34,519 nucleotides of DNA from Archaeoglobales archaeon (GTDB lineage: Archaea > Halobacteriota > Archaeoglobi > Archaeoglobales > Archaeoglobaceae), in assembly GCA_029984855.1 (NCBI GenBank), contig JARQZL010000141.1, positions 1 through 34,519 of the forward strand, given 5' to 3'. The position numbers were made by a program, and so were the translations under genes. This document shows, in pieces, positions 1-9,133 of this stretch (the stretch's first letter is position 1; every line of letters begins with the position of its first letter). A model generated the notes under the pieces. It saw only the letters and a program-made list of their open reading frames with translations, ran no database searches and had not been told where the DNA came from.

Positions 1-109
1 GTACAAGGAGGTTTCGGAAATAAAGCTTGACATAAAGCCTGTGCTTTCCATCGACTTCGACGACCTTCTGATTGGCTCATCGAAGGGGCTTTACCTGGCG
101 GAGGTTTAG
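1..109 (+). CDS. C-terminal end of an unidentified protein (partial)
   Basis: The frame beginning at base 2 is open from the window edge to a TAG at 107-109 and encodes 35 residues ending in GSSKGLYLAEV. Alternating hydrophobic residues followed by a Gly/Ser-rich turn (LLIGSSKGLYLAEV) resemble the last strand of a beta-propeller blade, but that is only an impression. The gene starts outside the window, so no function can be assigned. The codon pattern is clean and no other reading of this stretch is better. Confidence 0.6.
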   Translation, partial: YKEVSEIKLDIKPVLSIDFDDLLIGSSKGLYLAEV

Positions 110-162
110 ATTTTTCAATTCGAAGCACGAAGGTTTATAGTAGAGAAATCAGGAGGTATGGA

Positions 163-509
163 ATGTGGGAGGGCTGCTGGAATTCTGATGGTGCGCTGGC
201 AATAAGTTGTAGTGGCAACGGCAGCAAATGGATAAAGGGTGGGTAGATGATATGGATCACAATGGTATAGCCTATCTGGACGGTCACTTTTCGGTGTGTG
301 CAGAAGCTCCAGCTTGGTGGTCTCTCAAGGCAAACTGGCCAGATGATAGCGTCGTTCAGCATGAACTTTCACACAACTTTGGTGCACTTGATCATTCAAC
401 CCCTGCTGAATGTATAATGGACTACTGGGATGCATTCTGGGGAACGGATAGCTGGTGTACGGACTGCTGGAGCGTCGTAAATGCAAACGTCTGGGGGCCA
501 AACGGATGA
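163..509 (+). pseudogene. Broken zinc metalloprotease (metzincin-like) fragment
   Basis: A strong ribosome-binding site (AGGAGGT, 151-157) precedes an ATG at 163 that opens a 27-codon frame closed by TAG at 244-246. A second frame, open from 213 and holding an ATG at 228, then carries the informative part. That part contains HELSHNFGALDH, the HExxHxxGxxH/D zinc site of metzincin-type metalloproteases, followed by IMDYWD, which could be the Met-turn. The first frame (ending KWIKGG) and the second (GWVDDMDHNGIAYLDG) read as one Trp/Gly-rich protein with a shift near 225-245. Even when joined, the product is only about 115 residues. It has no signal peptide and lacks the N-terminal half of a usual protease domain, so I call it a decayed or truncated gene. 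Its stop overlaps the next gene's start (ATGA at 506-509), which suggests the two were once one operon. Confidence 0.55.
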
Positions 510-1063
510 ACAGCAGGTATTTTTTAATTTTTTGTCTGTTCGCCATTCTCTCTGCGATCTCCACTTACTGCGGCGTGCCCTGGTATCTTACAGCCCCTCC
601 TGTACTGGTTCTGTTGGGTTTTGCGTCGCTCATATTGTATAGAAAACATAAGAAGAAATATGCGCTGTTTCTTGCGGTTCTCCTGGTGTCTGCTGGCTCA
701 ATCATAGCTCTGATAGACCTTCAGCTTTATTTCTCCTATGAACATAAACCAGCCAGACCCATGAGTGCACGTATCTGGAACATGGGTAACGCTCATAACG
801 TCAGACTCACCGTCATCGATTCTGCTGGAAACGAAATCTTCAACAAAAGCTACACTGTCAATGGCGGTGAAAGCATAGATACCGGGCCAGTAACAGGTAA
901 ACCGGGGAGGTATTCGGTAATAGCTGAGGTGGATGGAGAAAGAGTTAATCAGACAGTTGAACTGTGGGAATGCAGGTGTAAAACCACTATATGGATTACG
1001 ATAAGGGATGCTGGGCATGAAACTCTGGTGGATATGGAGAGCAAGGTGATTATGTTTGACTGA
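506..1063 (+). CDS. Membrane protein with C-terminal extracytoplasmic beta domain
   Basis: The product has 185 residues. Three hydrophobic segments near the N-terminus (about residues 4-22, 26-45 and 52-73) should cross the membrane. They are followed by a roughly 105-residue soluble domain rich in beta-strand patterns (NVRLTVIDSAGNEIF, GRYSVIAEVDG), reminiscent of CARDB or other Ig-like domains. I chose the ATG at 506 because it overlaps the upstream stop as ATGA; an in-frame start at 455 would read through most of the upstream coding end. I do not recognise the family. Its link to the metalloprotease remnant hints at a cell-surface role, which is inference only. Confidence 0.65.
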   Translation: MNSRYFLIFCLFAILSAISTYCGVPWYLTAPPVLVLLGFASLILYRKHKKKYALFLAVLLVSAGSIIALIDLQLYFSYEHKPARPMSARIWNMGNAHNVRLTVIDSAGNEIFNKSYTVNGGESIDTGPVTGKPGRYSVIAEVDGERVNQTVELWECRCKTTIWITIRDAGHETLVDMESKVIMFD

Positions 1064-1113
1064 ATATGAAAATATAAAATGTTTATATTCTGTAATCTCA
1101 GGCTAAGCAACTG

Positions 1114-1650
1114 CTATCTCAAACCCCTCGCGTGACTGATTACGTGCTTCAGGGAGTCCAGTATGAGCTCAGCTCCAAGCTTAACGGCCTTTGGCGAGCC
1201 CGGGAGGCAGAAGATAGCTTTTCCATCTCTAATGCCGGCAATTGCCCTTGAAAGGATTGCTGCACTTCCAACCTGCTGGTAGCTGAGCATTCTGAAAATC
1301 TCGCCAAATCCATCGAGTCTTTTCTCGATGAGCGGTTCAACGGCCTCAATTGTAACATCTCTGGGTGTTATGCCTGTACCGCCCGTCGTAACAACTGCAT
1401 CACTGATTTTGAGACATTCCTCGACAGCAGCTCTTATCTTTTCCATGTCATCTGGAGCGAGCCTGTAGGAAACAATCCTGAATTTCTCTCCAAGCATCCT
1501 CACGAGAGCCTTTCCTGACTCGTCATCGGTCTTTTCCAGCCCGTCGATGTACATATCGCCGTACTTCTGCCACTTCGATGTGGATATGGTTATTACTGAA
1601 ACGGTCACATCCACATCGGCAACATGACTGGCGTGACTCAGGAAAACCAC
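1114..1650 (-). CDS. moaB: Molybdenum cofactor biosynthesis protein MoaB (MogA/MoaB family)
   Basis: The protein has 178 residues, the usual size for the family. It adenylylates molybdopterin before molybdate or tungstate insertion; in archaea MoaB serves the tungsten and molybdenum cofactor pathways. The substrate-binding motif TTGGTGITPRD lies mid-protein, the later loop CLPGSPKAV is typical, and the first strand reads VSVITIS. The start is a GTG at 1650, inside the last codons of the FEN-1 gene (13-nt overlap), with GAGAGGTGG acting as ribosome-binding sequence, so the two genes are translationally coupled. The fen-moaB order matches what I recall from A. fulgidus. The call is secure for the family; the exact metal is unknown. 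Confidence 0.93.
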   Translation of the reverse strand: MVFLSHASHVADVDVTVSVITISTSKWQKYGDMYIDGLEKTDDESGKALVRMLGEKFRIVSYRLAPDDMEKIRAAVEECLKISDAVVTTGGTGITPRDVTIEAVEPLIEKRLDGFGEIFRMLSYQQVGSAAILSRAIAGIRDGKAIFCLPGSPKAVKLGAELILDSLKHVISHARGLR

Positions 1651-2654
1651 CTCTCAAGCGTTGATTGTGAGGCCTGCATTCCTGCTTTCAGCTTCTCAAC
1701 GGCCTTCTCTACTCTACCCCTACTGAAGTCGTGCTCCTCACACAGAAATTCGATTATCTTCTCCTCATCCGGCGTGCCAAAGCGGAGACTGTACTCATCC
1801 GTAACAGGCGGGTTAAGAAAGAAGTTTCTGATTTCCTCTATGTTCTCCTGTTCGACTTTGAGGGCGTTCATCGCTTTAAAAACATCTCCGTATGTTTTTA
1901 TGTGCTTATACGCTTTCTTTGCTCCAACTCCCTTTATTCCCTCGTTGTAGTCCGTTCCCACAAGCAATGCAATGTCAACGAGCTGCTCTCTCGTTATTCC
2001 AAGCCTTTTCAGGTTCGCATTCAGGTCAATAACCTCCGGTTTAACATCGATGTAAATGTTCTTTCCGGGCAGTTTTCTCTTTCCGGTGATTGCAAGATTT
2101 CTTGCGAGCTTTGGACTGCCAAAAAGTAAGGAATCGTAATCCTGACTGCCGGTAAAATCGACGTCGCCCTTTGCTGCCATGTAAGCAGCCTGCGCCTCCC
2201 CCTCACTCGGTGCCTGAACCCATGGAACTCCCATGTACTCAAGCAACCTCTTTGACGACTCGACGATGTATTCATCAATTCTTGCCGCTGCCTGAGCGTA
2301 CTTCTTTGCATATTTTTCTCCTCTCTCTATCGCAGCTATCCACTTCTCCTCGGCTTCAGCCCTTCTTTCCTTTCGTTCCTCTATCTCTCTGTGCTTGAAG
2401 ACAGGTGGTTCTCCATCGAAGGCGAAAACGGGCTTTATTCCCGCCTCTATCATGTTGGAAAGGCGATACAGGATGCCGGAGAGGTGGGAGGTTATCCTGC
2501 CCTGAGAATCCTTCAGAGGGGTGCCATCGGGCTGCCTTATGATGGATATGAACTGGTAAAGGGTGTTAAAAGCATCAACGGCTATTTTTCTACCAGAGAA
2601 ATGATCAAGTTTTACCTCTTCTCTCTCAAGCAGGTCACCTATGTCCGCACCCAT
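1638..2654 (-). CDS. fen: Flap endonuclease 1 (FEN-1)
   Basis: This 338-residue structure-specific nuclease removes 5' flaps during Okazaki-fragment maturation and repair. The N-terminal XPG domain shows KIAVDAFN (metal Asp near residue 27) and VFAFDGEPP (Asp near 80). The internal XPG domain shows APSEGEAQAAY and GSQDYDSLLFG, the paired acidic metal ligands, then VGTDYNEGIKGVG of the helix-hairpin-helix region. The C-terminus QSTLERWF is a PIP-box for binding PCNA. Start MGADIGDLL matches archaeal homologues. It is divergent from the flavin-reductase-like gene, with a 92-bp spacer, and overlaps moaB downstream. Nothing is missing. Confidence 0.97.
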   Translation of the reverse strand: MGADIGDLLEREEVKLDHFSGRKIAVDAFNTLYQFISIIRQPDGTPLKDSQGRITSHLSGILYRLSNMIEAGIKPVFAFDGEPPVFKHREIEERKERRAEAEEKWIAAIERGEKYAKKYAQAAARIDEYIVESSKRLLEYMGVPWVQAPSEGEAQAAYMAAKGDVDFTGSQDYDSLLFGSPKLARNLAITGKRKLPGKNIYIDVKPEVIDLNANLKRLGITREQLVDIALLVGTDYNEGIKGVGAKKAYKHIKTYGDVFKAMNALKVEQENIEEIRNFFLNPPVTDEYSLRFGTPDEEKIIEFLCEEHDFSRGRVEKAVEKLKAGMQASQSTLERWFS

Positions 2655-2746
2655 ATCACTGCCTTGTCATCATGGAAGATAAGTTTATTCTTACGGCATA
2701 TATCTCACATCGAAAACTACTTGAAACGCCCCGCCTAACTCCATCC

Positions 2747-3289
2747 ATGGAACTCGATGTGAAGAAGTACTATACGCTCCTGTTAAGGCCGGTTGTTATA
2801 GTAACAACGGTTTCAGCGGAAGGGAAGGTGAACGCAGCGCCTTTCAGCTTTAACACTCCCATAAGCTTCTCTCCCCCACTCTACGGCTTCTCATGCAATC
2901 CGAAGCATGACACCTGGGCGAACATACAGGAGACAGAGGAGTTCGTCGTCAACGTTGCTGGCTACGATCTTGGCGGTTCATTGCACATTCTCGAGCAGAA
3001 GTTCCCGAGGGGTGTAAACGAGCTGGAAAAAGCCGGATTAAAAGAGATGGCTTCAAAGACTGTAAAGCCACCAAGGGTTGAAAAGGCGATGGCCTGGATA
3101 GAGTGCAAGCTGCACTCCAGTTACGAGATTGGAGACCACGTCTGGGTTGTTGGTGAAGTCTGCTGCGTTGATGTTAAGGATGGCTGCTGGAAGGAAGTTA
3201 TTGATGCAGGCAAGGCTTTACTTCACATAAGTGGAGTATTCTTTGCTCAGGAGGCGAAAATAACAAAATACGAGAGGGCAAGGAAATAA
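2747..3289 (+). CDS. Flavin reductase-like FMN-binding split-barrel protein
   Basis: The protein has 180 residues. The pattern PVVIVTTVSAEGKVNAAPFSF followed by SPPLYGFSCNPKHDTWANI and EFVVNVAG is typical of the flavin reductase-like (DIM6/NTAB, flavoredoxin) fold, which binds FMN. Members include flavoredoxins, flavin reductases and, in Archaeoglobus, a ferric reductase of the same fold that is clearly different in sequence. I chose the ATG at 2747 (MELDVKKYY) because the 25 residues encoded upstream do not fit the family. It lies 8 bp upstream of the DIP-synthesis gene and probably shares its transcript. The electron-transfer substrate cannot be deduced. Confidence 0.85.
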   Translation: MELDVKKYYTLLLRPVVIVTTVSAEGKVNAAPFSFNTPISFSPPLYGFSCNPKHDTWANIQETEEFVVNVAGYDLGGSLHILEQKFPRGVNELEKAGLKEMASKTVKPPRVEKAMAWIECKLHSSYEIGDHVWVVGEVCCVDVKDGCWKEVIDAGKALLHISGVFFAQEAKITKYERARK

Positions 3290-3297
3290 GTTAGATA

Positions 3298-4587
3298 ATG
3301 AAAGCAGTAATCCTAGCTGCTGGAAGAGGGTCAAGGTTAGGAGGAGCAGTAAAACCCCTTCTGAAGGTGGCTGGGAGAGAGGTACTTGACAGAACTATTC
3401 TTCTCCTTTCTCCATACATTGACGGGTTCATAGTCGTTGCTCACGATGACAGAATAGTGGAGCACATGGAAAAGAACTGGAAGGGGAAGGTAGAGTATAG
3501 AGTTGTCCGGAATCCAGAACCTGAAAAAGGAAATGGCTACTCTCTGTATCTTGCGAAAGACTGCGTGGATGGCAGGTTTATCCTCGTGATGGGTGACCAC
3601 GTTTACTCGAAGGAGTTCGTTGATGCTGCAATCAGGGGGGAAGGCCTCATATGCGACAGCAACCCGAAATTCGTCAATGTTGATGAGGCAACCAAGGTAA
3701 GGTGCTGCAACGGGAGAGTCGGGGATATAGGGAAAAACCTCAGAAATTACGACTGCATAGATACTGGCTTCTTCATCCTGACACCTGAAATCTTCAAGTT
3801 TGCAGAAGAGGTTATCAGCAGGAGGGGGAGAGCAAATCTCTCAGAGATAGTAAAAAAGGCCAAGCCGAAGGTGACGCACCTTTCTGGATTCTTCTGGATG
3901 GACATAGACACCAGAGAAGAGTTAAAAAAGGCGCGAAAGCGGGTTGTCAGGCTGAGTGTTAAGGAATATGGAGATGGCTTTGTGTCGAGAAACATCAACA
4001 GGAGGATTTCTTTATTTATCTCAGAAAAAATTGTTGACATAGCTACTCCAACTCAGGCAACAATTTTTACTTTCCTGCTTGGGATCTTCTCTGCAGTTGC
4101 AGCACTGTCAAGCATTCAACTTGGTGGCGTGCTTTATCAGATAAGCTCGATTCTTGACGGGATAGACGGAGAGATAGCAAGAGCCTCACTGCAGGAGAGC
4201 AGATTTGGCGGATGGCTCGACTCAATACTTGACCGCTATGTTGATTTTGTATTCCTTGCTGTTCTCGCCATTATAAGCAAGGAGTGGATTCCGGCCATTT
4301 TTGCCATCTTCGGCACTGTTATGGTTAGCTACTCAACCGAACGCTATAAAGCAGCATACTTCGAAGACATATACAGGAAAATACCGTTTATGAGATACCT
4401 GCCGGGGAAGAGGGATGAGAGAATATTTGTGATAATGGTCTTCTGCCTTCTCGGCTATATCATCGAGTTACTCTGGCTGCTTGCCATGCTTACAAACCTG
4501 AGAGTTGTTGTAACGATACTGGCCGTGTGGAGGTACGGGAGACCTGGCCAACTGAAGTATGAGAGACAATCAAGCCAGAACAGCTAA
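3298..4587 (+). CDS. Bifunctional inositol-1-phosphate cytidylyltransferase / DIPP synthase
   Basis: This 429-residue fusion makes di-myo-inositol phosphate, a compatible solute of hyperthermophiles. Residues 1 to about 220 are a nucleotidyltransferase beginning with LAAGRGSRLG and followed by KPLLKV, which would make CDP-inositol from CTP and inositol-1-phosphate. From about residue 240 on lies a membrane CDP-alcohol phosphatidyltransferase domain. Its signature (D287 G..DG..AR.., then G..D...D ending near residue 316) is complete, and hydrophobic segments surround it. Known IPCT/DIPPS enzymes of Archaeoglobus have this same fused layout. The product DIPP is then dephosphorylated by a phosphatase not seen here. 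The gene follows the flavin-reductase-like gene closely. Confidence 0.93.
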   Translation: MKAVILAAGRGSRLGGAVKPLLKVAGREVLDRTILLLSPYIDGFIVVAHDDRIVEHMEKNWKGKVEYRVVRNPEPEKGNGYSLYLAKDCVDGRFILVMGDHVYSKEFVDAAIRGEGLICDSNPKFVNVDEATKVRCCNGRVGDIGKNLRNYDCIDTGFFILTPEIFKFAEEVISRRGRANLSEIVKKAKPKVTHLSGFFWMDIDTREELKKARKRVVRLSVKEYGDGFVSRNINRRISLFISEKIVDIATPTQATIFTFLLGIFSAVAALSSIQLGGVLYQISSILDGIDGEIARASLQESRFGGWLDSILDRYVDFVFLAVLAIISKEWIPAIFAIFGTVMVSYSTERYKAAYFEDIYRKIPFMRYLPGKRDERIFVIMVFCLLGYIIELLWLLAMLTNLRVVVTILAVWRYGRPGQLKYERQSSQNS

Positions 4588-4603
4588 AATTACAAGCAAT
4601 TTT

Positions 4604-4921
4604 TCAGCGGTAAATCCTCCTCTCAATCCTCTCAACTTTCTCTTCAAGTTCACGAATGTAAACATTGAACTTCTTTTCTATTCTATCCTCGAGATCATCC
4701 GTGTTAATGGCTATTGTTCTCTTCGTACTCTCGAACTCCTCCATAACTTTCTGCATCCTCAATTCCAGACTTATAATCAGGGCTCCAAGGGAGAGCGTTA
4801 ACAGGAAGGCAAAGAATATAACCGTAGCATCGACGTTGTTGTAGAGAGAGAGCCACTTGTATGTCAGCATAACAGCAGAAAAGACCATTATTGCCGTGAG
4901 AGCGATATCCTCTTTCAGCAT
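4604..4921 (-). CDS. Small membrane protein with coiled-coil tail
   Basis: The product has 105 residues. Two hydrophobic segments (about 7-24 and 30-51) form a hairpin in the membrane, with a long charged helix from about 52 to 105 whose heptad pattern (LEDRIEKKF, LEEKVERIERRI) predicts a coiled coil. The family is not recognised. It is convergent with the DIP-synthase gene (16 bp between stops) and lies upstream of, and on the same strand as, the downstream end of mch. The regular amino-acid pattern and good start (ATG, MLKEDIAL) support a real gene. Confidence 0.6.
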   Translation of the reverse strand: MLKEDIALTAIMVFSAVMLTYKWLSLYNNVDATVIFFAFLLTLSLGALIISLELRMQKVMEEFESTKRTIAINTDDLEDRIEKKFNVYIRELEEKVERIERRIYR

Positions 4922-4983
4922 TCAGACCACCGCTAAACTGGTTTCTCTAATACTATATATGTTTTTTGAATAATATTAGTGCA

Positions 4984-5937
4984 TTACATGATTTGATATG
5001 ATTGAAGCAGCACGTCCGCATTGAGCTTACCACATACATGCGTCTGCCCAGTATTCACGTCCGTTATTGCGGCATGAGCAGGAGCAAACAGCTTTGAATC
5101 TATCTTGTAGAAGTCATATTCTGCACTCCTGAATATTTCGTAGAATGGTCTTCCGTAGTCTGACGATTCACATGAGGCTATAGCATCAAGTTCCTCGCTG
5201 TATCCATCAACCGTCAGATAAACACTTCCGTAGTAGAGCAGGCTGTCGTTAGTTGCACCCATCGCTCTCAGACTATCACCGAATACCGGAGCAATGGGGC
5301 ATCTGCCAATGGCACTCAAAACCCTGTTGACATCATATCCGAGCTCCAGCATCCTGTACATTGCCGTCTCGATTATTCTGCCGGAAACCTGAATGCTGCC
5401 AACTATCGATGCCGTTGGAGCTACAAGAGCGTATACGTCCTCCGGCTCGACATCACACTCCTCTGCTATGTACTCAATAACCCTCTCATCAGGAAGTTTA
5501 TCCGACTCAAGGGCTATGATAGCATACTCAGCATCGTCCTCATAATCTATGAGCTCATACGTCTTCTTCGGCTTTAATGCAAGAGCTCTTGCCGGCCCAC
5601 TTCCAATAGCATGATAACCATCAACTTTTATCTGCCAGCCAGCCTTCTGACAGCCCAGGCATGCAAGGGATGGATGGTCTGTATACTCCCTTACAAAGGC
5701 GAGCGGAACGCCTTTGACAGTGTCAAGATAAACTTCAACATTTCCGAGTCCACCCATACAGAGTTCTGTGTAGAGGATGCCAGCTGTATATCCGCCAGGA
5801 GCGTTAATGCCACAATCAATAATCGTCGCTCCGTTATCAAGAGTTTCAATGTTTATCCTGTACTCTTTTTCGTAATCCTCCTCGTAGTCGAGGATTTCCT
5901 CTATGAGGTTAAATGCGAGCTCATTTACACTTACCAT
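4984..5937 (-). CDS. mch: Methenyltetrahydromethanopterin cyclohydrolase
   Basis: The 317-residue protein, the normal length, interconverts N5,N10-methenyl- and N5-formyl-tetrahydromethanopterin in the C1 branch of the archaeal acetyl-CoA (Wood-Ljungdahl) pathway. Archaeoglobales run this pathway oxidatively on lactate or acetate, or reductively for CO2 fixation. Typical blocks visible are [60 protein letters not shown] and [17 protein letters not shown]. The start ATG at 5937 (MVSVNELAF) fits the family. It is divergent from the ribonucleotide reductase gene and apparently monocistronic. It is the only gene of the H4MPT pathway in the window. Confidence 0.97.
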   Translation of the reverse strand: MVSVNELAFNLIEEILDYEEDYEKEYRINIETLDNGATIIDCGINAPGGYTAGILYTELCMGGLGNVEVYLDTVKGVPLAFVREYTDHPSLACLGCQKAGWQIKVDGYHAIGSGPARALALKPKKTYELIDYEDDAEYAIIALESDKLPDERVIEYIAEECDVEPEDVYALVAPTASIVGSIQVSGRIIETAMYRMLELGYDVNRVLSAIGRCPIAPVFGDSLRAMGATNDSLLYYGSVYLTVDGYSEELDAIASCESSDYGRPFYEIFRSAEYDFYKIDSKLFAPAHAAITDVNTGQTHVCGKLNADVLLQSYQIM

Positions 5938-5973
5938 TCAACCACCATCTAGTGGAGGGCTGAGAAGTACTTC

Positions 5974-5993
5974 AACTTTATGTTTCTGTTTCC
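5974..5993 (-). promoter_or_regulatory. Possible mch promoter (BRE/TATA-like)
   Basis: Read on the minus strand this stretch gives a purine-rich GGAAACAGAAACATAAAGTT, resembling an archaeal BRE plus TATA box about 40 bp before the mch start. It is recognised only from base composition and spacing, so it is tentative. Confidence 0.3.
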
Positions 5994-6070
5994 TTGCTAA
6001 CAGCAATTAACGGTTATTCTGCTATCCGGCTCAAGGAAAAAGATAAGTTTCAGGTGATGAAAAATAGAGT

Positions 6071-7828
6071 ATGCTAACAAAAAACGCTAAAATTCTCCTT
6101 GAGAAGAGGTACCTAAGGAAGGATGAAAAAGGCAGGATTATAGAAACTCCCGATCAGATGTTCAGAAGAGTTGCCAAAGCTATTGCTAAGGTTGACGAAA
6201 GATATGGAAAAACAAAAGAAGAGGTGAAAGAAAGCGAGAGAAAATTCTACAGCATGATGAAAAATCTGGAGTTTTTGCCAAATTCTCCAACGCTGATGAA
6301 CGCAGGAACCGATATAAATCAGCTCTCTGCCTGCTTTGTCCTGCCAGTTGAGGATTCTATGGAAAGCATCTTTGATGCTGTCAAAAACATGGCAATAATC
6401 CAGAAGAGCGGTGGCGGGACGGGTATGGACTTCTCCAAAATAAGACCCAAGGGTGATGTCGTCAGATCCACAGGAGGTGTTGCTTCCGGCCCCGTCTCCT
6501 TCATGCGTGTATTTGACATAGCTACGGAAGTTACTAAGCAGGGGGGAAGGAGGAGGGGGGCAAATATGGGTGTGTTGAGGTATGACCATCCTGATATAAG
6601 GGAGTTCATAACGGCCAAATCTGAGAAGGAAATCCTGGAGAACTTCAATCTGTCAGTTGCAGTTGAGGACAGATTTATGGAGATGGTGAAAAATTCCGAA
6701 GACTACTGGCTGATAAACCCGAGAAATGGCAGTAAGGTGGAGAAAGTTAATGCAAGGGAGATTTTTGACCTAATAGTTGATTCAGCCTGGAAGAACGGCG
6801 ATCCGGGGTTGATATTTCTGGACGAAGTGAACAGGAAACATCCACTTCCGGAAAAAATAAGCACAACCAATCCGTGTGGTGAAGTACCACTCCTCCCGTA
6901 TGAATCCTGCAATCTCGGCTCGATAAACCTGACAAAAATGCTCAGGAAGTCTGGAGATGGCTGGGAAATCGATTATGACAGGCTGGAGGAAACTGTGAAA
7001 AACTCAGTGCACTTTCTTGACAACGTCATAGATGCCAATGAATATCCACTGCCGGAAATAGAGGAAATGACAAAGAAGAACAGAAAAATTGGCCTCGGAG
7101 TTATGGGCTGGGCTGAGATGCTGATAAGACTCCAAATAAAATACGACTCAGAAAAGGCGATCAGACTGGCAGAAGAGCTGATGTCATTCATAACCAGAAC
7201 AGCAAGAGAGAAGTCGGTTGAACTTGGAGAGGAAAGGGGTTCGTTTCCAAACTTCGAGAGGAGCATCTGGTCTAAAAATTACGAGTGCATGAGGAATGCA
7301 ACAGTCACCAGCATCGCCCCAACTGGAAGCATCTCCATCATAGCAGGATGTTCTTCAAGCATTGAGCCTCTGTTTGCAATTGCATACATAAGACACGTGC
7401 TGGATGGGGAGAGTCTGCTGGAGATAAATCCGGAATTTGAAGAAGTTGCGAGGGAGAGGGGTTTTTATTCGAGGGAGTTGATGGAGGAGATATCTAAGAA
7501 GGGTTCCTTGAAGGATGTGAACGTACCTGAGGACGTAAAGGAGCTTTTTGTGACTGCTCTGGACATTAAGCCAGAGTGGCACGTCAGAATGCAGGCCGCA
7601 TTTCAGAAGCATACTGATAACGCTGTTTCAAAGACGGTAAATCTGGCTGCGAGTGCAACGAGAAAGGATGTTGAAGATGTGTTCATGCTCGCATATGAAC
7701 TGAAGTGCAAGGGAATAACCATCTACAGGTATGGCAGCAGGGCGAAACAGGTACTCTACATTGAAGAAAAAGTGAGAGCAAAACCGGAATATTCTGGGGG
7801 ATGCATGTCAAGAGAGTGCACACTGTAA
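6071..7828 (+). CDS. nrdJ: Adenosylcobalamin-dependent (class II) ribonucleotide reductase
   Basis: The 585-residue enzyme reduces ribonucleotides to deoxyribonucleotides with a thiyl radical generated from coenzyme B12. Visible blocks are LPNSPTLMNAG, ACFVLPVEDS (one redox Cys), KSGGGTGMDFSKIRP, TTNPCGEVPL (active-site region), CNLGSINL, and TSIAPTGSISIIAGCSSSIEP. The C-terminus CMSRECTL carries the cysteine pair used for re-reduction. It is shorter than many NrdJ proteins and begins directly with the catalytic region, so no ATP-cone allosteric domain is present. A GGTGATG ribosome-binding sequence lies about 10 nt before the ATG. There is no activase or small subunit nearby, consistent with class II. 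Confidence 0.95.
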   Translation: MLTKNAKILLEKRYLRKDEKGRIIETPDQMFRRVAKAIAKVDERYGKTKEEVKESERKFYSMMKNLEFLPNSPTLMNAGTDINQLSACFVLPVEDSMESIFDAVKNMAIIQKSGGGTGMDFSKIRPKGDVVRSTGGVASGPVSFMRVFDIATEVTKQGGRRRGANMGVLRYDHPDIREFITAKSEKEILENFNLSVAVEDRFMEMVKNSEDYWLINPRNGSKVEKVNAREIFDLIVDSAWKNGDPGLIFLDEVNRKHPLPEKISTTNPCGEVPLLPYESCNLGSINLTKMLRKSGDGWEIDYDRLEETVKNSVHFLDNVIDANEYPLPEIEEMTKKNRKIGLGVMGWAEMLIRLQIKYDSEKAIRLAEELMSFITRTAREKSVELGEERGSFPNFERSIWSKNYECMRNATVTSIAPTGSISIIAGCSSSIEPLFAIAYIRHVLDGESLLEINPEFEEVARERGFYSRELMEEISKKGSLKDVNVPEDVKELFVTALDIKPEWHVRMQAAFQKHTDNAVSKTVNLAASATRKDVEDVFMLAYELKCKGITIYRYGSRAKQVLYIEEKVRAKPEYSGGCMSRECTL

Positions 7829-7906
7829 CACGTTATCCGAGAGAATTTGCATTTCAAATGAAACTGTTGACCACAAAACTTTAACATGGTACGGCTATTT
7901 TCAACA

Positions 7907-9040
7907 ATGCACCTCGGATTTCTTAAAAGAGGGCTCAAAAAAGAGAAGACTGAACTTGTTACCCTTGAAGATGCTGAAGCTAAACTTCTGGAGATAATTG
8001 AAGAGGGAGAGAGTTCTCTTTCCGAGTTTAAGTCTCAGAAGTTCCCTGAATTGAGGAGTGCTGTAAAAAAGCTGATTTTTGAACTTGAAGCTTTCGATTC
8101 TTTGAATCTTCACCCAAGACTGAGAAATGCTGCTAAAAACTTTGTCTCAGTGGCACTCGGTATGTGGAGTGACCTCAACGAAGCTGACAGAGACGGGTTC
8201 TTTGAAGAAGCGGCAAAGAACATGGAGAAGCTTGCTCTTATGAAGGTTAAACATTTTAGGATACTCTTTGCTGTTAACCCTCCGGAGATTGCACGGATAG
8301 ATCGGCAGTTCAGAGAAATTGCCGAAATAATTAGCATCATTGAGAACAAAAAATCTGAATTGAAGCTACTTTCTCTAAAAAATGCGTTAAGCACAGTTAA
8401 AGAAATTAAAGAACTCCAAAAAGAACGAGAGTTGCTGAGTAAAGAATGCAGTGAGGCCGACTCAGAGCTCAAGAAACTGAAAAGTTTGAAGGAGAGGAGA
8501 GATGGTGATGAACTGAGAGAACTGCTTGCTGAAATGGAGAGGATGGCAGAGGAAGTAAAAGAAAGTGAAAAAAAGGTCCAGAAAAAGATGGCCTATGCAA
8601 GAAAGCCCCTCAAGATCTACGCTCATATGATTGGAAGCAGGATTGATACCGGCTCTCCCCGTCTTCTTGATGAACCGGACATTGAGAAGCTTGCATCTAA
8701 AGCAGCGCTCGAAATCAGAAAGGGGAGCATAAAGCTGAAAGAGAAACGAATCGATGTTGTCCTTGCTTCTTTGAACGACATATCAAACGGGGAGCTGAAA
8801 AAGGAGTTTAAAAAAATCAGCAAGTTGAAAAATGAACTCGCTGACATCAAAAATCGGATAAAAATAGTCAAAGCCGAGATGGATGCAGGTAAACCCGGAA
8901 GGGAGAGAGTCCTTGAGAAAAGGCTTCAGTCAGTTAATGAGAGAATAAAGCAGGTGGATGCAAAGATTCTTGCAGCGAAAAAAGATCTTGAGAAAGAGTT
9001 GCACGATGTCCTCAACATAACTCTAAAACTGCAACTCTGA
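7907..9040 (+). CDS. Lys/Glu-rich coiled-coil protein of unknown function
   Basis: The product has 377 residues (384 if an in-frame ATG at 7886 is used; neither start has a clear ribosome-binding site). It is extremely rich in Lys, Glu and Leu. Two long heptad-repeat helices are evident, around residues 140-220 and 285-370, separated by a short Pro/Gly segment (GSRIDTGSPRLLDEPD). It has no signal peptide, membrane segment, Cys motif or nucleotide-binding loop. The arrangement suggests an elongated structural or scaffolding protein such as those linked to chromosome or cell-division functions, but no family is recognised. It lies between nrdJ and tRNA-Ser. Confidence 0.75.
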   Translation: MHLGFLKRGLKKEKTELVTLEDAEAKLLEIIEEGESSLSEFKSQKFPELRSAVKKLIFELEAFDSLNLHPRLRNAAKNFVSVALGMWSDLNEADRDGFFEEAAKNMEKLALMKVKHFRILFAVNPPEIARIDRQFREIAEIISIIENKKSELKLLSLKNALSTVKEIKELQKERELLSKECSEADSELKKLKSLKERRDGDELRELLAEMERMAEEVKESEKKVQKKMAYARKPLKIYAHMIGSRIDTGSPRLLDEPDIEKLASKAALEIRKGSIKLKEKRIDVVLASLNDISNGELKKEFKKISKLKNELADIKNRIKIVKAEMDAGKPGRERVLEKRLQSVNERIKQVDAKILAAKKDLEKELHDVLNITLKLQL

Positions 9041-9133
9041 TGTCTGTTAATCTCCTGGTGCTGTGTTACATCTACAAATGTCCTGCAACATCTGGGATGC
9101 AATCAAACCTCAAGCCGATGTCTCTTATAAAAA

